Source: Planctomycetota bacterium
GTDB taxonomy: Bacteria > Planctomycetota > SZUA-567
DNA: 33,317 bases
Assembly (NCBI GenBank): GCA_031261425.1
Contig: JAISJR010000035.1
Coordinates: 1-33,317 of the forward strand
Reading direction: 5' to 3'
This document shows, one piece after another, positions 14,999 through 22,421 of this stretch. The notes beneath the pieces are model-generated. The model was given only the letters and a program-made list of their open reading frames with translations, had not been told where the DNA came from and did not search any database. Position numbers and translations under genes: made by a program. Numbering within the stretch: position 1 is the first letter of the stretch; every line of letters starts with the position of its first letter.

Positions 14999-16282
14999 AT
15001 GAACTACCTCTTAGAATATCTGTCCGCGTTCGGCGGTTTGTTCGTGCAAATGGCGCCCTATTTGTTGCTGGGTTTTTTGTTCGCGGGCATTCTGCACGTC
15101 GTCGTGCGCCGCGACACGCTGGCGCGGCATTTGGGACGCCCCGGCTTCGGCTCGGCGCTCAAAGCCGCGTTGCTCGGCTTGCCGTTGCCGCTCTGTTCTT
15201 GTAGCGTCATTCCGACCGGCTTGGCGTTGCGCCAGCACGGCGCCTCGAACGGCGCCGCCGTCGCGTTTCTCATCGCCACGCCGCAGACCGGCGTCGATTC
15301 CATTTTGGCGACTTCGGCGCTACTCGGCGTCCCGATGGCAATAATGCGCGCCGTTTCGGCGTTCATTACCGGCGTCCTCGGCGGCTGGATTACCGACGGC
15401 TTAATCCGCGCGGCGCCGTCGCCGGAACCGGCGCGGTCGGAACCGACGCAGTCGGAAATTGCGGCGACCGGCGACCATAATAATAATGAAACTCCGCCGT
15501 CCGCCGCCACGCTAACCGCGAAAATCGCCGCGGCGTTTCGTTACGGCTTCATCGAGATGTTGCGCAACATCGCCAAGTGGTTGCTGTTGGGGTTGGCGGT
15601 GGCGGCGTTGTTGACGTTGGTCGTGCCGGACGATTTTTTCACGCGCTATTTGCAAAATTATTGGCTCTCGGTAGCGTTGGTTTTATTGGTGGCGCTCCCG
15701 CTTTACGTTTGCGCCACGGGGTCGATTCCCATCGCGCTGGCGCTGATGATGAAGGGTTTAAGTCCGGGCGTGGCGTTCGTGTTTTTGATGGCGGGACCGG
15801 CGACGATGGCTTCGACCATCGCCGTCGTCGGCAAGGTTTTAGGGCGCAAAACGCTGACTTGTTACCTCGCGTCCATCGTCGCCGGCGCGGTCTTTTTCGG
15901 TTATTTGATTGACGCGGCGTTGCCCGCCGCGTGGTTTCAAGTCGCGCATATACACCACGGCGCGCACGTCCACGGCGACGGAATTTTGCCGGAATGGTTT
16001 AGTTACGCCTGCGCGGTCTTTTTGGGCGGGCTGTTGCTCAACGCCGCGCGCGACCCGCGTTCTGCCGGAGAAGCAATGATGAACGCCGCCACTTATTCTA
16101 TCGACACCATTACTTGCCAGCACTGCCAACGGACTCTGGAGCAAGCGGTCGGCGCCGTGGCGGGCGTCGAAAAAGTGGTCGCCGACATTGCGACCTCGAC
16201 CCTCAAAGTGCAAGGCGCCGCCGCGCCGGAAAACATCCGCGCCGCCATTGAAAAAGCGGGATATCGGGTGAAGCAGAGTTGA
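14999..16282 (+). CDS. SO_0444-type Cu/Zn efflux permease (ArsP/DUF318 family) with HMA tail
   Basis: 427 residues. A permease of about eight helices carries the conserved LPLCSCSVIPTGLALRQ block in the first half and YVCATGSIPIALALMMKG in the second. A soluble C-terminal heavy-metal-associated domain (about 360-427) has TCQHCQ as its metal-binding CxxC. A cytoplasmic loop (about 130-175) is proline/asparagine-rich, and a histidine cluster (HIHHGAHVHGDG) lies before the last helix. Relatives export copper or zinc, and arsenical exporters are cousins. The HMA domain probably hands the metal to the permease. The start chosen is the ATG before NYLLEYL. An upstream TTG would add eight residues from repeat DNA. 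No metal regulator gene is adjacent. Confidence 0.88.
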   Translation: MNYLLEYLSAFGGLFVQMAPYLLLGFLFAGILHVVVRRDTLARHLGRPGFGSALKAALLGLPLPLCSCSVIPTGLALRQHGASNGAAVAFLIATPQTGVDSILATSALLGVPMAIMRAVSAFITGVLGGWITDGLIRAAPSPEPARSEPTQSEIAATGDHNNNETPPSAATLTAKIAAAFRYGFIEMLRNIAKWLLLGLAVAALLTLVVPDDFFTRYLQNYWLSVALVLLVALPLYVCATGSIPIALALMMKGLSPGVAFVFLMAGPATMASTIAVVGKVLGRKTLTCYLASIVAGAVFFGYLIDAALPAAWFQVAHIHHGAHVHGDGILPEWFSYACAVFLGGLLLNAARDPRSAGEAMMNAATYSIDTITCQHCQRTLEQAVGAVAGVEKVVADIATSTLKVQGAAAPENIRAAIEKAGYRVKQS

Positions 16283-16314
16283 GCGCGACTCCCCCTCTTG
16301 TCTGAGAATAAAGT

Positions 16315-17901
16315 ATGACCGCAATGAACGATTTATTGACTATCAACGACGCGAGCCGGTGGGCGAGCGCGTATCTCGGCAAAAACGTTACGCCGTCCAA
16401 TATCGCGTATCTCGTCCAATACGGGCGCGTGAAAAAAATCGGCGATAACGGCGCGACGCAAATCGCGCAAGACGACTTGTTGCGCTATTACCAATCCTAC
16501 GCCGGCTCCCGCGAAGTGAATTTCAAGGCGCGTCTCGGCGACGACTTGAACTGGGCGTTGTCGTTCGACCAATACAAAGAAGCCGAAACCACGAAACACG
16601 TGCATCGCCTTCACCCTTACAAGGGCAAGTTCATTCCGCAGTTAGTCGGGTATTTTTTGGACGACCATACCGACGCTTTCAAGACCGACGTTTATTTCCA
16701 AAAAGGCGATATTGTGCTTGACCCGTTTGCCGGTAGCGGCACGACTTTGGTGCAAGCGGCGGAGTTGGGAATGCACGCGGTCGGCGTTGATATTTCCGCT
16801 TTTAATGCGTTGATTGGCAATTGCAAGATCGGTCGCTACGATTTTGCCGAGGTCAAAAATGAATTGGCACGAATCACCGGCGCGTTGAAGGAATTTCTGG
16901 CTAATTCTCCCATCGTTGAATTTGAAGAAAAACTATTGTTGGCGTTGAACCAATTTAACGGTCGGTATTTTCCGGTGCCGGATTACAAATATCGTTTGCG
17001 GCAGGGCGAAATTGACGAGGCGCGTTACGGCGCGGAAAAAGAAAAAGAATTTTTGCCGATTTACCGCGAGTGGGTGAAAAAATATCACGTCAAATTACGC
17101 CAAGATTCGGCGGACGGTTTTCTGAATAAATGGTATCTGCAACCGGTGCGCGACGAGATTGAATTAGTGTTTAGCGAAATAAAAAAAATCACTAACGTCA
17201 ACGTCAAAAAAATCATCAGCGTCATTTTAAGCCGCGCGATTCGCAGTTGTCGCGCGACCACGCACGCCGACCTCGCCACGCTGGTTGAACCGGTTACGGC
17301 GACTTACTATTGCCACAAACACGGCAAAGTATGCAAGCCGCTTTTTTCAATGCTCAAATGGTGGGAAACCTACGCCAAAGACACACTAAAACGTTTAGCG
17401 CAATTTGACCGTATTCGCACCGCCACGTTTCAAATGTGTTTGACCGGCGATAGCCGGACACTGGATATTTTTGCGGAACTCCGGCGTAGAAACGCCGATT
17501 TTGGCGCGCTCGCTGAACGCCAAAAGATTCGCGGTATATTTTCCTCGCCGCCTTATGTCGGATTGATTGACTATCACGAGCAACACGCTTACGCCTATGA
17601 TTTATTCGGCTTCCAGCGCCGCGACGAAGCGGAAATCGGCGCGATGTTTAAGGGACAAGGGCGGGAAGCGAAAGAAAATTACCGGCGCGGAATTTCGGAC
17701 GTGCTGAATAACTGCAAACGATTTTTGGCGGACGATTACCACGTCTTTCTGGTGGCAAACGACAAATATAAAATGTATCCGACCATCGCCGAAAATGCCG
17801 GCATGAAAATCGTCAATCAATTCAAACGTCCGGTGTTAAATCGCACGGAAAAAGATAAAGGGGCGTATTCGGAAATTATTTTTCATTTACAGGAGAAATA
17901 A
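16315..17901 (+). CDS. Type II DNA methyltransferase (N4/N6 amino-type) with N-terminal HTH
   Basis: 528 residues. SAM-binding motif I is DPFAGSGTT (136-144) and catalytic motif IV is SPPY (411-414). The order I then IV with about 270 residues between them resembles alpha-type amino-methyltransferases, with target recognition probably in the gap. HRLHPYKGKFIPQLVGYFL ahead of motif I is typical of methylases of this group. Residues 5-62 resemble an excisionase/MerR-like helix-turn-helix, which could bind DNA or autoregulate. The stop overlaps the nuclease start (TAATG), so the two genes are coupled and the methylase is made first. SPPY suggests cytosine-N4 methylation, but that is only a tendency. 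GC-rich codons match the host less well near the middle, where AT-rich stretches occur. Confidence 0.9.
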   Translation: MTAMNDLLTINDASRWASAYLGKNVTPSNIAYLVQYGRVKKIGDNGATQIAQDDLLRYYQSYAGSREVNFKARLGDDLNWALSFDQYKEAETTKHVHRLHPYKGKFIPQLVGYFLDDHTDAFKTDVYFQKGDIVLDPFAGSGTTLVQAAELGMHAVGVDISAFNALIGNCKIGRYDFAEVKNELARITGALKEFLANSPIVEFEEKLLLALNQFNGRYFPVPDYKYRLRQGEIDEARYGAEKEKEFLPIYREWVKKYHVKLRQDSADGFLNKWYLQPVRDEIELVFSEIKKITNVNVKKIISVILSRAIRSCRATTHADLATLVEPVTATYYCHKHGKVCKPLFSMLKWWETYAKDTLKRLAQFDRIRTATFQMCLTGDSRTLDIFAELRRRNADFGALAERQKIRGIFSSPPYVGLIDYHEQHAYAYDLFGFQRRDEAEIGAMFKGQGREAKENYRRGISDVLNNCKRFLADDYHVFLVANDKYKMYPTIAENAGMKIVNQFKRPVLNRTEKDKGAYSEIIFHLQEK

Positions 17902-18686
17902 TGGCAACCTTAACTAACCAACAGCAAACAAGTATTCGCCAAACAATTATCGCGTGTTTGCGTGATAAATTTCAAAATTACCGTCCAGAACCGGCATCAA
18001 TGCCGTTTCATTTTCGCTTGTTAGGCAAAGACCGAATGGCGTTGTATTCGTTTATTCATTCGTTAAGCACGAATTTTGGCACGAGTATTTTTGAACCGGT
18101 GGCAAAGGCGCTCGCGGCGAATAACTTTCAATCTGCCGCATCGCAACAACGCGCCGGAACGCAAATTTCTGTTGAGGCACAGCGCGTCATCCAGAACATT
18201 ATGGACGGCTTGTCCACCGCGGCGGCTTCGCCCGACAAGCCGCAAGAAATAAACGCGCTCCGCCAAGTTTGCCAAAACGGAACTATGGTAGCCGTCAAAT
18301 CCACCAAAGTTGACTTGAAGTTGGTCGCGCGCGACGGCACGATTTATTTGATTGACATCAAAACCGCTAAACCTAATGCGGGCGGTTTCAAAGAATTTAA
18401 GCGGACGCTGTTAGAATGGGCGGCGGCAACTCTGGCGACGAACCCTGCCGCCAACGTGCAAACGTTAATCGCCATACCGTATAACCCTTACGAGCCGGAG
18501 CCGTATAACCGCTGGACGATGCGCGGGATGCTTGACCTTAATCACGAATTAAAAGTCGCCGCCGAATTTTGGGATTTTCTCGGCGGCACCGGAACTTTTG
18601 CGGATTTGCTTGAATGTTTTGCACAAGCCGGTCTTGAATTACGTCCTGAAATCGACGCTTATTTTGCGCGGTTTAATCAACGGTAA
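17901..18686 (+). CDS. Type II restriction endonuclease, TdeIII/MjaII-like
   Basis: 261 residues; AGGAG precedes the ATG, which overlaps the methylase stop by one base. The PD-(D/E)xK core is visible as KVDLKLVARDGTIYLIDIKT (D138, D152, K154), followed by FKEFKRTLLEWAAATLA, a block I associate with the TdeIII/MjaII restriction family. Members I recall cut GGNCC. The recognition sequence here is inferred only from that resemblance. Together with the methylase it protects against foreign DNA. All three core catalytic residues are present, so the enzyme looks intact. Confidence 0.82.
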   Translation: MATLTNQQQTSIRQTIIACLRDKFQNYRPEPASMPFHFRLLGKDRMALYSFIHSLSTNFGTSIFEPVAKALAANNFQSAASQQRAGTQISVEAQRVIQNIMDGLSTAAASPDKPQEINALRQVCQNGTMVAVKSTKVDLKLVARDGTIYLIDIKTAKPNAGGFKEFKRTLLEWAAATLATNPAANVQTLIAIPYNPYEPEPYNRWTMRGMLDLNHELKVAAEFWDFLGGTGTFADLLECFAQAGLELRPEIDAYFARFNQR

Positions 18687-18753
18687 CAACCGCAGTTACG
18701 CGGTTGAAGCCGCGCTTCTCTAAACTTTCAACTCTAAAATAAAGGAGCAACCC

Positions 18754-19959
<1,206 letters not shown>

Positions 19960-19964
19960 TTACG

Positions 19965-20020
19965 AATTAAAAATTAAAAATGGTGGAGTTTGATTTTCAA
20001 ATTCGCTTCGCGCAATTTTC
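19965..20020. repeat. Half heptamer stem-loop after argG
   Basis: GAATTAAAAATTAAAAATGG, GTGGAGTTTGA and CGCTTCGCG match the left half of the intergenic stem-loops. The right half is replaced by the MITE-like element that follows directly at 20021, as if that element had inserted into it. Confidence 0.65.
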
Positions 20021-20282
20021 TAACAATTATTCCGACAGTCGCCGCGAAGCGGCAAAGCATAACAGCCCAGCCCAAAGGAAAATCGGCTCTTTGATTTTCC
20101 GGCGGGCTGGGTTCGCGTTGTAAAAAAACGTTGGCGCCCTGTTAAGGGCAGTGGAAAATTTTTGCATTGCCCTTGCAGGGCGCGTAATTTATGGGCGACG
20201 TTTTACCCAGCGCGTTGCGCTGGGCTGTTACGCACCGCCCCGTTGGGGCGGCTGTCGGAATAACTTATCAAAATCGCGTAAC
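20021..20282. mobile_element. MITE-like element, left flank of the reductase/thioesterase cassette
   Basis: Ends are ATTATTCCGACAGTCGC on the left and GGCTGTCGGAATAACTTATC followed by CGCGTAAC on the right. Inside are AGCCCAGC.../...GCTGGG arms around a GGAAAATCGGCTCTTTG module, and GCCCTGTTAAGGGC and GCCCCGTTGGGGC hairpins. Key modules recur inverted in 22052-22331. Confidence 0.75.
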
Positions 20283-20329
20283 CTCAATTGTTCATTGTTA
20301 ATTGTTAATTTCTTAACCAAGGAGAGCGC

Positions 20330-21256
20330 ATGAAAAAAATCAATTTAGGCAACAGCGAGGCGCCGTGCCTCGCGGTGGGGTGTATGCGAATGAACGCCCT
20401 TAAACCCGCGGAGGCGGCAAAGTTTGTGTCCTACGCCGTGGAGAACGGCGCGAACTTTTTCGACCACGCGGACATCTATCCGGGGAGCCCGCCCTACGGC
20501 GTTTGCGAGAGCATCTTTGCGGCGGCGCTTGCCGACGCGGGCATAAAACGGGAAGCGGTCATAATACAGTCCAAGTGCGGGATTGTGCCGGGCGTGATGT
20601 ATGACTTCTCGCTAAAACATATTCTGGATAGCGTGGACGGCATACTTGGACGGCTGAGGACGGATTATCTCGACCTGTTACTGCTCCACCGCCCCGATGC
20701 GTTAGCCGAGCCGGAGGAAATTGCGGCGGCGTTTGACCGGCTTCATTCTTCCGGCAAAGTGCGGCAATTCGGCGTGAGCAATCACACGCCCTATCAGATT
20801 GAATTGCTGAAAAAACACGTAAAACCGCGGCTAATCGTCAATCAACTGCAACTTTCCATCACCAACGCGAGTATGATTGCCCAGTCGATGCATATGAACA
20901 CGCTCGGCAACGACGCGGTCAGCCGCGATTTGGGCGTGTTGGACTACTGCCGCCTGCATGACATCACCATCCAACCGTGGTCGCCTTTCCAGTATGGCTT
21001 CTTCGAGGGCGTGTTCTTGGGCAGTCCGAAGTTTCCCGCGCTGAACCAAGTGCTCGACGGCATCGCGGCGAAGTATAACGTGAGCAACACGGCGCTCGCG
21101 GTGGCGTGGCTTATCCGTCATCCCGCGAAATTTCAGCCGATTATCGGCAGTATGAACGCCGCGCGTCTCGGCGAATGTATCGCGGGGACGGAAATTACTT
21201 TAACCCGCGAAGAGTGGTATGCGATACACGCGGCGGCGGGCTACTCGTTATTGTGA
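20330..21256 (+). CDS. Aldo/keto reductase (YdhF-like)
   Basis: 308 residues; AAGGAG precedes the ATG. NADPH-dependent oxidoreductase of the aldo/keto reductase barrel. The catalytic set is visible as FFDHADIYPG (Asp and Tyr), IIQSKCG (Lys) and LLLLHRPD (His). FGVSNHTPYQIELL and IQPWSPFQYG match the YdhF-like branch. The substrate is unknown. Codon choice differs from the surrounding genes, with several ATA, AGG, GGA, CAG and AAG codons around 20540-20660, whereas neighbours prefer ATC/ATT, CGC, CAA and AAA. With the inverted repeats on both sides this suggests recent acquisition. The thioesterase gene follows after 28 bases, probably in the same transcript. Confidence 0.9.
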   Translation: MKKINLGNSEAPCLAVGCMRMNALKPAEAAKFVSYAVENGANFFDHADIYPGSPPYGVCESIFAAALADAGIKREAVIIQSKCGIVPGVMYDFSLKHILDSVDGILGRLRTDYLDLLLLHRPDALAEPEEIAAAFDRLHSSGKVRQFGVSNHTPYQIELLKKHVKPRLIVNQLQLSITNASMIAQSMHMNTLGNDAVSRDLGVLDYCRLHDITIQPWSPFQYGFFEGVFLGSPKFPALNQVLDGIAAKYNVSNTALAVAWLIRHPAKFQPIIGSMNAARLGECIAGTEITLTREEWYAIHAAAGYSLL

Positions 21257-21284
21257 GGTTTTTATTCTTAAAAATGAGGCATAT

Positions 21285-21701
21285 ATGACCATCGACCTCG
21301 AAAAAATCCGACAGTATTTTCGCGGCGACCGGTTCGCGGCGAACATCGGCGTCGTCATCGACGCGGTGAGCGAAACGTCCGTGCAATGCAGTATGGTTCT
21401 AACCGAGAATCACCGCAACGCCGTGGGCGGCGTGCAGGGCGGCGCGATTTTCACGCTCGCCGATTTTACTTTCGCCGTGCATTGCAATCTGGCGATGGTC
21501 AGCGGCGAACCCGTCGGCGCGACTGTCGGGCAATCGTGCGCCATTTCCTATCTGAAATTGACGCGCGGCGCGAAACTCCTCGCCGCCTCGACCTGCCTGT
21601 CGCGCGGACGCGCGATGTCGGTCTATCGCATCGACGTTACCGACGACCTCGGCGCGCCGATTGCGCAAATGACCGGCAACGCTTTCACCATTCACAATTA
21701 A
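21285..21701 (+). CDS. PaaI-type hotdog-fold thioesterase
   Basis: 138 residues, starting MTIDLEKIRQYF with GAGG upstream. The hotdog fold of PaaI/YdiI-like acyl-CoA thioesterases is shown by NAVGGVQGGAIFTLADFTFAV (helix with the catalytic acid), VGQSCAISYLKLTRG and the closing QMTGNAFTIHN. These enzymes hydrolyse CoA thioesters such as aromatic acyl-CoAs. It lies 28 bases after the aldo/keto reductase. Its codons look more like the host than the reductase's do. The final AAT and the TAA stop form a CAATTAA heptamer, and a MITE-like element starts eight bases later. Confidence 0.85.
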   Translation: MTIDLEKIRQYFRGDRFAANIGVVIDAVSETSVQCSMVLTENHRNAVGGVQGGAIFTLADFTFAVHCNLAMVSGEPVGATVGQSCAISYLKLTRGAKLLAASTCLSRGRAMSVYRIDVTDDLGAPIAQMTGNAFTIHN

Positions 21702-21709
21702 GAACTCGT

Positions 21710-22027
21710 GTTACGCGGTCAACTGTAAAACCACACTAATTACCGGCTCGCCCCGCAGGGGCGTGATGATGAATAACCGGCGGTGAAGCGGGCGGCGCTA
21801 TCGCCCGCGTAACCGCCGGATAACGCCGAAAATAAGTTAGCCCCGCAGGGGCGAAATTATTGAATTAGAAACGAACGGCGGCACCCGATAATCCCGCCCC
21901 TGCGGGGCTGGTCTTGCGGCGGCGCTTTTCCGGCGGTTACCGCGCTTCGCGCTCCACCGCCGGTTATGCATAATCACGCCCCTGCGGGGCTACGCTACCG
22001 CTGGTAATCGATTTTTTACCGCGTAAC
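21710..22027. mobile_element. MITE-like element with GCCCCGCAGGGGC modules
   Basis: Outer ends are GTTACGCGGT and ACCGCGTAAC, an exact inverted pair. Inside, CCCCGCAGGGGCGTGAT and ATCACGCCCCTGCGGGG form a second inverted pair, as do AACCGGCGGTG and CACCGCCGGTT. No coding region is visible. It shares its ends with the other elements but has a different interior. Confidence 0.75.
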
Positions 22028-22051
22028 TCGAGTTAAGAATTAAGAACTCGC

Positions 22052-22331
22052 GTTACGCGATTTTGATAAATTATTCCGACAGTCGCCGCGAAGCGGCAGA
22101 GCGTAACAGCCCAGCGCAACGCGCTGGGAAAAACCGTTTCCTAACAAATACGCGCCCTGCAAGGGCAGTGCAAAAAATTCCACTGCTCTTACAGAGCGCC
22201 GCCGTTTTTCCGGCAACGTCCCAGCCCGCCGGAAAATCAAAGAGCCGATTTTCCTTTGGGCTAGGCTGTTACGCACCGCCCCTTGCAGGGCGACTGTCGG
22301 AATGATTTATCAAAACAACCAATCGCGTAAC
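22052..22331. mobile_element. MITE-like element, right flank of the reductase/thioesterase cassette
   Basis: Begins GTTACGCGATTTTGATAAAT then TATTCCGACAG and ends CTGTCGGAATGATTTATC, then CGCGTAAC. Inside are CAGCGCAACGCGCTG, GCCCTGCAAGGGC and an AAAATCAAAGAGCCGATTTT module that is the inverse of the one at 20021-20282. The start codon of the repeat/DUF2971 gene lies 91 bases downstream. Confidence 0.75.
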
Positions 22332-22421
22332 CTCCGTTCGTAATTCGTAATTGTTCTTTTTTTTAACCGTTGTCGAACAAGTATAACGTCCGCCTCCCCA
22401 CCTCCCGCATCGGAGCAACTT

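Noticed and set aside
21710-22331. Possible CRISPR array in the palindrome-rich spacer
   Set aside because: Repeats are inverted and of unequal length, with no regular spacer pattern and no cas genes.
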